Of a stretch of DNA of 64,000 bases, positions 21,757 through 33,700 are shown one piece after another. This DNA comes from Thinopyrum elongatum (Eukaryota; Streptophyta; Magnoliopsida; Poales; Poaceae). The position numbers were made by a program, and so were the translations under genes. Within the stretch, counting starts at the first letter, position 1. Each line of letters begins with the position of its first letter. The DNA is taken from assembly GCA_011799875.1 (NCBI GenBank), contig CM022303.1, positions 731,238,970 to 731,302,969 on the forward strand. The letters are read 5' to 3'. The notes beneath the pieces are model-generated. The model had not been told where the DNA came from, made no database searches, and saw nothing but the letters and a program-made list of their open reading frames with translations.

Positions 21757-24700
21757 TGTAACACCCCCCAGTGGTTAACTACAGTAATCCCATTTTGATT
21801 ATGCCACGTCAGCATGATTAACAGTGCATGATCATCATTTGCATCATAATGCATTTCAGCTTCTAACTCAAAATTCAAATTTAAATGAAAGTGGAAAATA
21901 AAAGTTGTCCAACATAGAAACTAAATTGTTCATTAAATAGCAAATAAATCAGAGACAATTCTAAAATTGAAACCAACATCATTGGAGTTGGGTAAGTGAC
22001 TCAAACATCTTCAAACAGCGACTAAAAACAATATTTAATAACCATTTATTAAATCTAATTTAAGTATGAAATGATGTTTTGCCCAAACTAATTTTAGGTG
22101 TTAGGAAATAAAGCATTGGTATTTATGGACCAGGTCACATGTTTTACAAAATTCAATTTGAGCCCTAACTATTTACAAAACAGGGGTATGGATAAATAAA
22201 AAGAGAAAAGAAAAGCAAAAATGAAAGCCCCCCCCCCCCGGACTAACTGGGCCGTGGCCCAGCTGGCCACCAGGCCACCAACCAGGCCGGCCCATCCCCC
22301 CCCCGCCGGCCCACCCCATCCCCTTATCCCCTCACTCCCCGTAACCCTAGCCGCTACCCCCCACCCCCTCGCTCATTCCCCCCCCCCCCCCCCGATCCAG
22401 AAATCCTGGATCGGGATCGACCCCCGCGCGACCCCGCGACCGCGCCGCCCCGCTCCCCGTCGCCGTTCGACGCCACCAAGCCGGCGCCCCTTCGCCACCT
22501 CGTCACCGCCAGCCCCACGCCCTCGCCTCCTCCCCGATCCTCTGCTCTCCCCTCCCTCTTCTTCTTCTCTTTTCCTTCCTCGCTGGACCGCCGAACCCCC
22601 GCCGCCTCCTCGTCCTCCCCCTCAACGGCTACCCCGAGCCTCGCCGGCCCCCGAACCCCGGCAACGAATGTGAGCCCCGCCGCCGCCTCCCTCTCTCTCC
22701 CCGTCCCCGTCGCCCGTCCCGGTCGCCGCACTCCGGCCGCGCCCTGGCTCGCCCGCCCACGCCGATGGCCGCGCTCGCTGCGCCACTTCGTGCCCCCCCG
22801 CGTCCCTCTGTGCTCGCCTCGCTCGCCGCACGCCTCGCCCGCGCAGCCTCGCTGCTGCCGCTGTCTTGCGCCGCCGCCCGCGCTGCTACTGCTGCTCCGC
22901 GTGCTGCTCGCCGCCCGCGCACGCCGCTGCTCGCCAGCTGCCGCCGAGCCCAGCTTGCCGCCTGCGCCCGCGCGCCACTCGGCGTCGCCTCGCCACTCCC
23001 CGCGCCGGCGCGCGCCCGTAGCCGCGTCGCCGCGCGGGTGCGTGTTGACCCGCTCCATTGGCCGGACCTGTCTGGCCCCGAATGGGCCTGGCCGCGGACG
23101 TGTCCGCCCCGGGCCACTGCCATGTGGGGCCTGCCCTGGAATAAAATAAAAAAGAATTAAAAGAAATAGATAATTAATTATATAATTAACCTAATTAACT
23201 CTGTTTAATTAAACTAACTAATTAATCTGTGATTAACTTAATTAAACCCTAATTAATCTTAACAGACTGCTGATGTCATGCTGATGTCATGCTGACGTCA
23301 TGCTGACGTCAGCAAGACACTGTTTCGGATAATGTTAATTTAAATAATTAATTAAATTCCAGAAATTAATAAAAACTTTAGAAAATCATATAAAATAATC
23401 CGTAGCTCAGATGAAAATACTTTGTACATGAAAGTTGCTCAGAACGACGAGATGAATCTGAATACGCGGTCCGTTTGTCTGCCACACGTCTCTAACTATC
23501 CGAACATGCAACCGTTCCTCTCCGGTCATCTGTCTGACAAATGCCCGGAACCGGGAAAACATTCCCGGATGGATTCCTCCTTCCTCGGTGACGTGCAACC
23601 ATACGTTAGGATACACCCGGCACTGCGTATTATCATGTCGTACCTTGTGTTGCTCAAGTTTGCTCTATATTTATACTGTTTCCTCCCCCTCTTCTCTCTC
23701 GGTAGACCCTGACACCGACGTCGTCCCCGAGACCGACGCAACTCAGGAGCCCGACGCCACCGTTGACGATCCCTCTCTCTTGCCAGAGCAACCAGGCAAG
23801 CCCCTCCTTTGATCATCCCGATATCGCCCATTCTAATTTCCCATGCTTGCATTAGAATTGCTGCTACTACTGCTTTACCTATTCTGATGCATAGCCTGTT
23901 CATTGTAACCTGCTGTTGATAATTACCTACATATCCTAAACTGTTTAGTCTAGGCTGGGTAGAGACCTATCAGTGACCCCACTTATCCCGACTGCCGCGC
24001 TGGATCGTCAGAAGACCCGATCAACGGGATTGAAGACCAGGACCCGACACCGCACATCACCCCCCTTAGTTGTAACGACACTGCAGCGTTACTATCGAGT
24101 GCCGAGGGTGAAACCTCTTGTAGCACTTCTGATGTTAACTCTGTAGAGTAGCTATTCGGTCGTGGTCATCGAGGGTGATTCCTCCTTCACCGCTTCCGAT
24201 AACGACGCTGTCGTACAACACCTCAAGTGTGGACCCAGTGAGGGTGATTCCTCCTAGTTCACCTTGACGGATACATCGAGTGGGAATTCAATGAGGGTGA
24301 TACCTCGGATTCCCTGATGTTATGGACACACGGATACTTGGACTTTACAATGTTACTTGGAAAGGCGGGTCGACCCTGAGGGGTACCCACGTGTGATGTG
24401 AAGGCGGGTTGCCAGTGTGGTGCCTGAGTGGTGATTACGAGGCGCGGCCAGGCATTCTTAACCCTTGCCGCAAGTCCTCGAGACGGGGCGACGGGGTCAC
24501 ATCTTTCGTGAGTCTCTGCTCGTTACCGCAAGCCCCTAGTCCTAGCAATTTGGATATTTGATCCGAGCAGGCCTCTGGTCTGATAGCACTAACCATCACG
24601 TGGGCATAGTATGGGCGTTCTGCATCGTAGCATCAGCCGAAAGCTCTGTCAGACGTCTAGTTCAGCCTTGCGGCCGGGACGGACCGGCGCCCCCCTGGTG

Positions 24701-25782
24701 CCTGGCTTCCCCCTGCACGCAACGACTCGGAGTGCACAGGGCGATGGCCCAAGACCTCTGAGCGCTTAGGATGTAGACCGACGGGGACCTCTCTGCTGAG
24801 CTGTAGGTAGGGTTGCGATGTGTCGTTTGGCCGAGGCCGGGCATGACCCAGGAAAGTGTGTCCGGCCGAAGTTAATCGAGCGTGTTGGGTAAGTTGGTGC
24901 ACCCCTGCAGGGAAGAACACTTCTATCGATAGCCGGTCCTACGGTAAAGGACACTCGGAGTTGTATCCTGATTGATACAATTTAGAACTGGATACCTGTG
25001 ATGAGACCTGTATATATGGCTCTGGGATTGCTTCTCGCAGGGAGTCGAGAAGGGGTCTCAGGACGAGGTTGATGAATGTATGGCTCTGGGATTGCTTTCT
25101 CGCAGGGAGTCGAGAAAGGATCTCTGGGTGAGGTTGATATTATTACTGCTATATTATATGGTTTTGTTCTACTCTCATCTATTGCTGCAAGACCGCTGAA
25201 GATGCTAGTCTTCGATAGGACTAGGCCTTCCTCTCTATTCTGGCATTTCTGCAGCCCAGTCCACATATACAGCCTCCCTTCGATAATGTTGCATATGTAG
25301 TGTAGATCCTTGCTTGCTGAGTACTTCAGAGTACTCACGGTTGCTTTGTTTTCCTTTTTCTCCCCATATCAGTTTGGCGTGACCAGAGGACGGAGCCCCC
25401 TGAGACAGATGCCCCGACGATCGTTACTACTACTACCCAGAGGATGGATACTACTACGAGTTGACTGACGACCAGGAGTAGGATCGGAGGGTTCCAGGCA
25501 GGAGGCCTTCGCCTTTCGATCGTAGTGTTTTATTTTGCCCCGCCTTCCTAAAGGCCTTTCTGTTTCTATTTCATATCTGTACTCAGATATCTGATGCTTC
25601 CGCTGACGTTTGTTCGCAAGCTTATGTATTCGAGCCCTCGAGGCCCCTGGCTTGTAATATAAAGCTTGTATGACTTTATTTATGTTTTAGAGTTGTGTTG
25701 TGATATCTTCCCGTGAGTCCTTAGGCTTGATCGTGTGCATTTGCGTGTATGATTAGTGCACGATCGGGCCGGGGGCGTCACA
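21757..25782 (+). repeat. Gypsy 5' LTR (4026 bp)
   Basis: Contains from left to right an AT-rich part, a very GC-rich block (22218-23130), four tgacgtca/tgatgtca words (23270-23315), four gagggtga words (24105-24300), a 61-bp tandem duplication (25017-25136) and aatataaag near 25655. A 16-C run lies at 22378-22393. Confidence 0.95.
22218..22580 (+). repeat. Segment of the 5' LTR unlike its 3' partner
   Basis: Between the shared anchors agagaaaagaaaag and cctcgctggaccgccgaacc, the 5' LTR differs in sequence and length (about 47 bp longer) from the corresponding 31247-31561. Both sides of the block are nearly identical between the LTRs. Confidence 0.85.
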
Positions 25783-25785
25783 AGT

Positions 25786-25798
25786 TGGTATCAGAGCC
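25786..25798 (+). promoter_or_regulatory. Gypsy primer-binding site
   Basis: tggtatcagagcc, three bases after the LTR end, is the standard tRNA-Met primer complement. Confidence 0.9.
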
Positions 25799-26398
25799 GA
25801 CTGCCTGTAGGAACCCCCTTTCCAACTCCTTGACCGAAGTTGAGTCTAGAAACCAGAAAACTATTTTACTAACTTGGCTGTGTGGCTTACGGGCCCACGT
25901 CGCCAATTGGGAGGTAATAGTATCTTTTATTCCTCACCTTTACTCTGGGACTCTGACCTCTCTTCTATTCGGGTTAAATGATTTTACTAACTCCAGCATT
26001 AGGCTCTCGTGCTCACATCCACCCGGAGTTCTGAAATATTCCCCCTTGCTTCAAGATTGTGGGCCAGGTTCTGCTTACAGGATCCTTTTATCGAGGGCAC
26101 CCTGTGTTGTCACGTGCAGATTCCTCGCTCCAACAGTTTTCTCCGACGTGGATCTAGCCTTTGCTATGTCTCGTTGTGTACTCCCATATCGCGTGCCTGC
26201 GCGCCGCCTAGATGTCTAGCCTTTTCCTTTTCAACTGTCGTAATGCCGGATGCTAACCAAGACTATGTGTGGCTTTGAATGTCTGGTGCGAATATGATGA
26301 AGTATCTATTGCACTTCCTTCTGTTGTGCGTGTTACTTCATAAATAATTCCATACACCTGCAAGTTACTAGCTAAATTGCCCCTGTTGATTTGGCAGG
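25799..26398 (+). other. Gypsy 5' untranslated leader
   Basis: 600 bp between the primer site and the gag ATG. No conserved coding frame; it is expected to hold packaging signals. Confidence 0.6.
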
Positions 26399-29314
26399 AT
26401 GGCTGACGATCCTCCACCTCCACCCTATATTGCCGCAATGATGCAGCAGTTTGAACTCAACCGTCAGCAGTTTGAACTCCACCGTCAGTTTATGACCGGA
26501 GTATTGACTCAGTTCCCAACTCAGAATGCTCAACAACAGAATGCTCCAATAACTCTGCCAGAATTTGTGCGCCTCAATCCGTCCGTTTTCCGCAACTCCA
26601 CCAATCCTATGGATGCTGATGATTGGCTTCGTGACATCCTGTTTGAGATGGAGTCAGCTAATGTTGCCCCTGCCAGTTATGTCACCTTTGCGACATTCCA
26701 CTTAAAGGGTCCGGCTGCCCAATGGTGGGAAAGCCACAAGGGTATGTTGCCTGCTGAAACCGTAACCACTTGGCAGGAATTTCAGTCGACTTTTCGTGCA
26801 CGGTACATTCCTCAAGGCCTGATGGATCAGAAGAAGCAGGAGTTTCGCAAACTTACCCAGGGCACAATGACTGTGGATGAATATCAGAGGAAATTTCTTG
26901 AATTGTCCCGCTATGCTGAAGATGACGTCTGCACTGACGCCCGCAAGCAGGATAAATTCCGTGAAGGACTCCGTTCTGACATAAAACTCGCACTTGCAGT
27001 CCATGATTGCACAAACTACGCAACGCTTGTCAACAAATCTTTCCAAGTTGAAACAGCTCTGACTGAATGCCAGGAGTCGCTCAAGCGCACTCATGGAGCT
27101 GGCTCATCATCGGGTCAGCCTGTTCAGAAACGTCGAGTGTGGATCCCGCACAATGTTCATCACCGGCCTGCTCCAACACCAAGGCCGTCATATGTTGCAC
27201 CTCGTCTGCCTTCACCGCCGAGACAGCTATCAGTTCATGATGGACCGCCTAATGTTATGGCTTCTCCTCAGGATGCACCACGTCTCTCGGATGGTCGTAC
27301 GAAGGGCCATCAAACCCATCGTTGTAGGAATCGTAAGGCCAGGATGTCTGCTATGGACCGAGGACAGGTCACTCACGTCAAAATGGGAGAAGCTCGTGAG
27401 TCTACAAAAATCGTGATGGGAACTCTGTCAGTTAATTCAGTTGCAGCTTCTGTTCTCTTTGATTCCGGGGCATCACATTCCTTTGTGTCCCAACAATTTG
27501 CTCAGCGGCATGAGCTACCTCTAGAGTTATTGCCCACACCATTAGAGATTATCACTCCCCGTTCCAGGTGGCAAACCAAGATGGTAAGTCACAACAATCA
27601 AATCGAGATTGAAGGGTTGAAATTCTCTGCTTCCCTTATTGCTCTTGGACCTTCCGACATAGACATCATTCTCGGTATGGACTGGTTGACTGCCCATAAT
27701 GCTTTGATTGATTGCGCTACTAAGACAGTCCAGCTCACTCACCCTTCTGGCCAGACAGTCAAATACTCAGCCCGAATAGCTCAGGATGCTGAGAGCCAGA
27801 TATATGTTCTGAATGCATTGAATGCTTCACCGCTTGAAGGCATCGAGAACGTTCCCGTTGTTCGCGATTTTCAAGATGTCTTTCCAGAAGAACTTCCAGG
27901 AATTCCTCCTGCCAGAGCTGTTGAGTTTGTCATTGACTTGAAACCAGGCACAACTCCTATTGCGAAGCGCCCTTATAAGATGCCTCCGCATCATCTTCTC
28001 GAACTTAAGGAAGAAATCGACACGTCACTTAAGAAAGGTTTCATCCGCCCCAGTTCCTCTGCTTGGGGAGCACCTTCACTCTTCGTTAAGAAGAAGGATG
28101 GAACTAACCGGTTGGTTCAGGATGACCGACCTATCAACCAAGCAACAATCCAGAACAAATATCCGCTTCCCCGGATCAATGATTTGTATGATCAACTTGC
28201 CGGTTCCTCAGTATTCTCTAAGCTTGATTTGAGATTGGGATACCATCAGATCCGTGTTCGCGAAGAGGATATTCCGAAGACTGCATTTGTTACTCGTTAT
28301 GGCTCCTACGAGTACACCGTCATGTCATTTGGCTTAACAAATGCTCCAGCCACATTCTCCCGTCTGATGAATTATATCTTCATGGATTACCTCGATAAAT
28401 TCGTCGTGGTATATCTAGATGATATTCTGGTTTATTCAAAGAATAAAGAAGAACATGCTGAACACCTCCGACTTGTACTGGAAAGGCTCCGAGAACACCA
28501 GTTGTATGCCAAATACTCCAAATGTGAATTCTGGTTGTCTGAAGTGACATACCTCGGTCATGTGATTTCCAAAGATGGCATCGCCGTTAACCCAGAACGA
28601 GTTCAGGCTATTCTTGACTGGACTCCTCCGAAGAATGTCAAGCAAGTCAGAAGTTTTCTCGGCCTTGCAAGTTATTGCCGCCGTTTTGTCGAGAACTTTT
28701 CTAAGATTGCTAAGCCCCTGACTGATCTGCTTCACAAGGGCGTTAAATTTGAATGGACAGAAAAATGTCAGGAAAGTTTTCAAACACTCAAAGACAAGCT
28801 AACGTCTGCCCCAGTACTTGCTCCTCCAGATTCTCGCAAAGACTTTGTGATCTATTGTGACGCATCCCGTGAAGGATTAGGCTGTATCCTAATGCAAGAG
28901 CGTAAAGTGATTGCCTATGGCTCTCGTCAGTTGCGACCGCATGAAGAGAATTATCCGGTACATGATCTAGAACTAGCTGCTGTCATCTATGCACTGCAGT
29001 TGTGGCGACATTATCTCCTCGGTAATCGTTGCGAGATCTACACGGATCATAAAAGTTTGAAGTACTTGTTCACTCAGCCATCTCTGAATCTCCGTCAGCA
29101 AAGATGGATGGAGACCATTGCGGACTATGACTTGGGTATTTCTTATACCCCTGGCAAGGCTAATGTAATGGCTGATGCGTTGAGCCGTAAATCCTATTGC
29201 TGCGAACTTGAGGTTCAGCTAGAGCAACCACTTCTGTATGAAGAGCTTCGAAAGCTAAATCTCGAGATAGTTCCCCAAGGATACCTAAAAACCTTGGTTG
29301 TTGAACGACCTTGA
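26399..29314 (+). CDS. Gypsy Gag-protease-RT-RNase H polyprotein
   Basis: 971 codons from [10 protein letters not shown]. The gag domain (about residues 40-230) contains WWESHKG and FRARYIPQG. The protease has [12 protein letters not shown] (about residue 353). The RT has the YLDDILVYS box (about residue 670), and RNase H has CDASREGLG and NVMADALSR. Chromovirus elements reverse-transcribe their RNA in cytoplasmic particles. Oddities: no CCHC zinc knuckle between gag and protease, and LVQDDRPIN where a Tyr normally follows the first Asp. The frame ends at TGA 29312, one base out of phase with the integrase frame, so a single-base indel has split the polyprotein. Confidence 0.93.
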   Translation: MADDPPPPPYIAAMMQQFELNRQQFELHRQFMTGVLTQFPTQNAQQQNAPITLPEFVRLNPSVFRNSTNPMDADDWLRDILFEMESANVAPASYVTFATFHLKGPAAQWWESHKGMLPAETVTTWQEFQSTFRARYIPQGLMDQKKQEFRKLTQGTMTVDEYQRKFLELSRYAEDDVCTDARKQDKFREGLRSDIKLALAVHDCTNYATLVNKSFQVETALTECQESLKRTHGAGSSSGQPVQKRRVWIPHNVHHRPAPTPRPSYVAPRLPSPPRQLSVHDGPPNVMASPQDAPRLSDGRTKGHQTHRCRNRKARMSAMDRGQVTHVKMGEARESTKIVMGTLSVNSVAASVLFDSGASHSFVSQQFAQRHELPLELLPTPLEIITPRSRWQTKMVSHNNQIEIEGLKFSASLIALGPSDIDIILGMDWLTAHNALIDCATKTVQLTHPSGQTVKYSARIAQDAESQIYVLNALNASPLEGIENVPVVRDFQDVFPEELPGIPPARAVEFVIDLKPGTTPIAKRPYKMPPHHLLELKEEIDTSLKKGFIRPSSSAWGAPSLFVKKKDGTNRLVQDDRPINQATIQNKYPLPRINDLYDQLAGSSVFSKLDLRLGYHQIRVREEDIPKTAFVTRYGSYEYTVMSFGLTNAPATFSRLMNYIFMDYLDKFVVVYLDDILVYSKNKEEHAEHLRLVLERLREHQLYAKYSKCEFWLSEVTYLGHVISKDGIAVNPERVQAILDWTPPKNVKQVRSFLGLASYCRRFVENFSKIAKPLTDLLHKGVKFEWTEKCQESFQTLKDKLTSAPVLAPPDSRKDFVIYCDASREGLGCILMQERKVIAYGSRQLRPHEENYPVHDLELAAVIYALQLWRHYLLGNRCEIYTDHKSLKYLFTQPSLNLRQQRWMETIADYDLGISYTPGKANVMADALSRKSYCCELEVQLEQPLLYEELRKLNLEIVPQGYLKTLVVERP

Positions 29315-30750
29315 AGAAAGCTGTTAAGAATGCGCAAGCTAAAGATGCTGAAATTGATCTGATGAAGAAAGACCTTCACCTTGTAAAGTACAGGGATTTC
29401 TCGCTGTCTGAAGATGGAACCTTGTATTTCAGAGACCGCATTGTAGTACCTCGCTTTGAGCTTATGACTGACAAAGTCATGAAGGAGGCACATGATACCC
29501 CGCTGTCTATTCATCCGGGTAGCACCAAGATGTATCGTGATCTCCGTCAAAGGTACTGGTGGTCCAGAATGAAGCAAGACATTGCTCGTTATGTTGCTGA
29601 ATGTGATGTGTGTCGTCGCGTTAAAGCAGAACATCAGAAGCCTGCTGGAATTCTGCAACCGTTACCTATTCCTTTATGGAAATGGGATAAGGTTCAGATG
29701 GATTTCATTACAGGACTTCCCAGGTCACAGAAGGGTCACGATGCTATTCTTGTTGTTGTCGACCAACTCTCTAAAGTTGCACACTTTCTGCCTGTCAAGG
29801 AGACGATCACTGCTAGTCAGTTAGCAGAGTTATATATCTCCAGAATTGTTTCACTCCACGGTATTCCGAAAGAGATCAGTTCAGACCGTGGCAGCATATT
29901 CACTGGTCATTTCTGGGAAAGTTTCCAAAAGGCTATGGGAACTCATATCACCTGGAGTTCAGCTTATCACCCCCAATCCCAAGGCCAAGTTGAACGAGTT
30001 AATCAAGTGCTTGAAGACATGTTGCGAGCTTGTGTTATATCGTTTGGCAAGAAGTGGGAAGAATCTCTTCCATATGCCGAGTTCTCCTATAACAACAGCT
30101 ATCAAGCCAGCTTGAAAATGGCCCCCTTTGAAGTTCTCTATGGACGTAAGTGTCGAACCCCTCTGAATTGGTCAGAAACTGGGGAACGACCGCTCGTGGG
30201 TCCAGATATTATTCAACAAGCCGAAGAACAAGTTCGTATTGTCCGGGAAAATCTCAAGGCGGCTCAGGACCGCCAGAAGAGCAACTATGATCGCAAACGA
30301 TGGGGTTTGACTTATCAACCTGGTGATCAAGCTTATCTACGTGTCACCCCTATGAAGGGCACTCACCGTTTTGGAATCAAGGGCAAGTTAGCTCCGCGCT
30401 ACATTGGTCCTTTCCGCATTATTGCTAGACGTGGTCAAGTGGCGTATAAATTGGAGTTGCCGCCGCAATTCTCTCATATCCACGACGTCTTCCATGTGTC
30501 GCAACTCCGTAAATGCTTCAAGGAATCTCCGCACCGATCTGTGGATCACGAGATGCTTGAATTGCAAGATGATCTATCTTATAAGGAGCATCCGATCCGC
30601 ATCCTCGATGAAGCTGAACGTCGAACCCGTCAGAAGGTTACCAAGTTCCTCAAAGTGCAGTGGTCAAATCATACTGAAAATGAAGCCACTTGGGAACGCG
30701 AGGATAATCTTCGTGCGGAATACCCCGAACTTTTTCCTTCTACTTCTTAA
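29311..30750 (+). CDS. Gypsy integrase with chromodomain-like C-terminus
   Basis: This is the continuation of the polyprotein in another frame; there is no natural ATG at its start. It has the His-His-Cys-Cys zinc site (HDTPLSIH, then CDVC). The DDE core reads [15 protein letters not shown] and [13 protein letters not shown]-type module (YIGPFRI) follows, and a C-terminal segment with VQWSNH and EATWERED resembles the chromodomain of the Tekay/Del clade, which directs insertion to particular chromatin. The frame is open to a TAA at 30748-30750. The domain itself is intact, but it cannot be made as a fusion because of the frameshift near 29310. Confidence 0.93.
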   Translation: MKKAVKNAQAKDAEIDLMKKDLHLVKYRDFSLSEDGTLYFRDRIVVPRFELMTDKVMKEAHDTPLSIHPGSTKMYRDLRQRYWWSRMKQDIARYVAECDVCRRVKAEHQKPAGILQPLPIPLWKWDKVQMDFITGLPRSQKGHDAILVVVDQLSKVAHFLPVKETITASQLAELYISRIVSLHGIPKEISSDRGSIFTGHFWESFQKAMGTHITWSSAYHPQSQGQVERVNQVLEDMLRACVISFGKKWEESLPYAEFSYNNSYQASLKMAPFEVLYGRKCRTPLNWSETGERPLVGPDIIQQAEEQVRIVRENLKAAQDRQKSNYDRKRWGLTYQPGDQAYLRVTPMKGTHRFGIKGKLAPRYIGPFRIIARRGQVAYKLELPPQFSHIHDVFHVSQLRKCFKESPHRSVDHEMLELQDDLSYKEHPIRILDEAERRTRQKVTKFLKVQWSNHTENEATWEREDNLRAEYPELFPSTS

Positions 30751-30786
30751 TTCTCGGGACGAGAATTCTTGTTAGTAGAGGAGATT
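30750..30786 (+). promoter_or_regulatory. Gypsy 3' palindrome and polypurine tract
   Basis: An inverted repeat, aattctcg-gga-cgagaatt, follows the stop codon. The purine-rich agtagaggagatt then abuts the 3' LTR and would prime plus-strand synthesis. Confidence 0.75.
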
Positions 30787-33700
30787 TGTAACACCCCCAG
30801 TGGTTAACTACAGTAATCCCATTTTGATTATGCCACGTCAGCATGATTAACAGTGCATGATCATCATTTGCATCATAATGCATTTCAGCTTCTAACTCAA
30901 AATTCAAATTTAAATGAAAGTGGAAAATAAAAGTTATCCAACATAGAAACTAAATTGTTCATTAAATAGCAAATAAATCAGAGACAATTCTAAAATTGAA
31001 ACCAACATCATTGGAGTTGGGTAAGTGACTCAAACATCTTCAAACAGCGACTAAAAACAATATTTAATAACCATTTATTAAATCTAATTTAAGTATGAAA
31101 TGATGTTTTGCCCAAACTAATTTTAGGTGTTAGGAAATAAAGCACTGGTATTTATGGACCAGGTCACATGTTTTACAAAATTCAATTTGAGCCCTAACTA
31201 TTTACAAAACAGGGGTATGGATAAATAAAAAGAGAAAAGAAAAGAAAAAGGAAAAGCCCCCCCCCGGCCCAACTGGGCCAAGGCCCAGCCGGCCGGCCCA
31301 CTCCCTCCCTATATGGCCTCCCCCTGGAGGCCAGCAAACCCTAGCCCACCCCGCACTCTTCCCTCGCTCCTCTGCTTCCCCCGACCCGATCCAGATCGAG
31401 GGGCGGCGACCCCGGCGACCGCGCCGCCCCGCTCCCCGTCGCCGTTCGACGCCACCAAGCCGGCGCCCCTTCGCCACCTCGTCGGACCGCCAGCCGCCGA
31501 CGCCTCGCCTCCTCCCCGGAGCCTGCGCTCGCCGCCTCCCTCGTCGCCGTCGCTGCCCTCCCTCGCTGGACCGCCGAACCCCCGCCGCCTCCTCGTCCTC
31601 CCCCTCAACGGCTACCCCGAGCCTCGCCGGCCCCCGAACCCCGGCAACGAATGTGAGCCCCGCCGCCGCCTCCCTCTCTCTCCCCGTCCCCGTCGCCCGT
31701 CCCGGTCGCCGCACTCCGGCCGCGCCCTGGCTCGCCCGCCCACGCCGATGGCCGCGCTCGCTGCGCCACTTCGTGCCCCCCCGCGTCCCTCTGTGCTCGC
31801 CTCGCTCGCCGCACGCCTCGCCCGCGCAGCCTCGCTGCTGCCGCTGTCTTGCGCCGCCGCCCGCGCTGCTACTGCTGCTCCGCGTGCTGCTCGCCGCCCG
31901 CGCACGCCGCTGCTCGCCAGCTGCCGCCGAGCCCAGCTTGCCGCCTGCGCCCGCGCGCCACTCGGCGTCGCCTCGCCACTCCCCGCGCCGGCGCGCGCCC
32001 GTAGCCGCGTCGCCGCGCGGGTGCGTGTTGACCCGCTCCATTGGCCGGACCTGTCCGGCCCCGAATGGGCCTGGCCGCGGACGTGTCCGCCCCGGGCCAC
32101 TGCCATGTGGGGCGTGCCCTGGAATAAAATAAAAAAGAATTAAAAGAAATAGATAATTAATTATATAATTAACCTAATTAACTCTGTTTAATTAAACTAA
32201 CTAATTAATCTGTGATTAACTTAATTAAACCCTAATTAATCTTAACAGACTGCTGATGTCATGCTGATGTCATGCTGACGTCATGCTGACGTCAGCAAGA
32301 CACTGTTTCGGATAATGTTAATTTAAATAATTAATTAAATTCCAGAAATTAATAAAAACTTTAGAAAATCATATAAAATAATCCGTAGCTCAGATGAAAA
32401 TACTTTGTACATGAAAGTTGCTCAGAACGACGAGACGAATCTGAATACGCGGTCCGTTTGTCTGCCACACGTCTCTAACTATCCGAACATGCAACCGTTC
32501 CTCTCCGGTCATCTGTCTGACAAATGCCCGGAACCGGGAAAACATTCCCGGATGGATTCCTCCTTCCTCGGTGACGTGCAACCATACGTTAGGATACACC
32601 CGGCACTGCGTATTATCATGTCGTACCTTGTGTTGCTCAAGTTTGCTCTATATTTATACTGTTTCCTCCCCCTCTTCTCTCTCGGTAGACCCTGACACCG
32701 ACGTCGTCCCCGAGACCGACGCAACTCAGGAGCCCGACGCCACCGTTGACGATCCCTCTCTCTTGCCAGAGCAACCAGGCAAGCCCCTCCTTTGATCATC
32801 CCGATATCGCCCATTCTAATTTCCCATGCTTGCATTAGAATTGCTGCTACTACTGCTTTACCTATTCTGATGCATAGCCTGTTCATTGTAACCTGCTGTT
32901 GATAATTACCTACATATCCTAAACTGTTTAGTCTAGGCTGGGTAGAGACCTATCAGTGACCCCACTTATCCCGACTGCCGCGCTGGATCGTCAGAAGACC
33001 CGATCAACGGGATTGAAGACCAGGACCCGACACCGCACATCACCCCCCTTAGTTGTAACGACACTGCAGCGTTACTATCGAGTGCCGAGGGTGAAACCTC
33101 TTGTAGCACTTCTGATGTTAACTCTGTAGAGTAGCTATTCGGTCGTGGTCATCGAGGGTGATTCCTCCTTCACCGCTTCCGATAACGACGCTGTCGTACA
33201 ACACCTCAAGTGTGGACCCAGTGAGGGTGATTCCTCCTAGTTCACCTTGACGGATACATCGAGTGGGAATTCAATGAGGGTGATACCTCGGATTCCCTGA
33301 TGTTATGGACACACGGATACTTGGACTTTACAATGTTACTTGGAAAGGCGGGTCGACCCTGAGGGGTACCCGCGTGTGATGTGAAGGCGGGTTGCCAGTG
33401 TGGTGCCCGAGTGGTGATTACGAGGCGCGGCCGGGCATTCTTAACCCTTGCCGCAAGTCCTCGAGACGGGGCGACGGGGTCACATCTTTCGTGAGTCTCT
33501 GCTCGTTACCGCAAGCCCCTAGTCCTAGCGATTTGGATATTTGATCCGAGCAGGCCTCTGGTCTGATAGCACTAACCATCACGTGGGCATAGTATGGGCG
33601 TTCTGCATCGTAGCATCAGCCGAAAGCTCTGTCAGACGTCTAGTTCAGCCTTGCGGCCGGGACGGACCGGCGCCCCCCTGGTGCCTGGCTTCCCCCTGCA

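Noticed and set aside
22221..23160. Overlapping long frames on both strands of the Gypsy 5' LTR (and 31202-32143 in the 3' LTR)
   Set aside because: These are compositional frames in the GC-rich part of the LTR; the same sequence is open in several frames at once.
26399..30750. Integrated plant pararetrovirus or retrovirus with envelope
   Set aside because: Domain order, LTRs, primer site and chromodomain-like end fit a Gypsy retrotransposon; no envelope or movement-protein frame.
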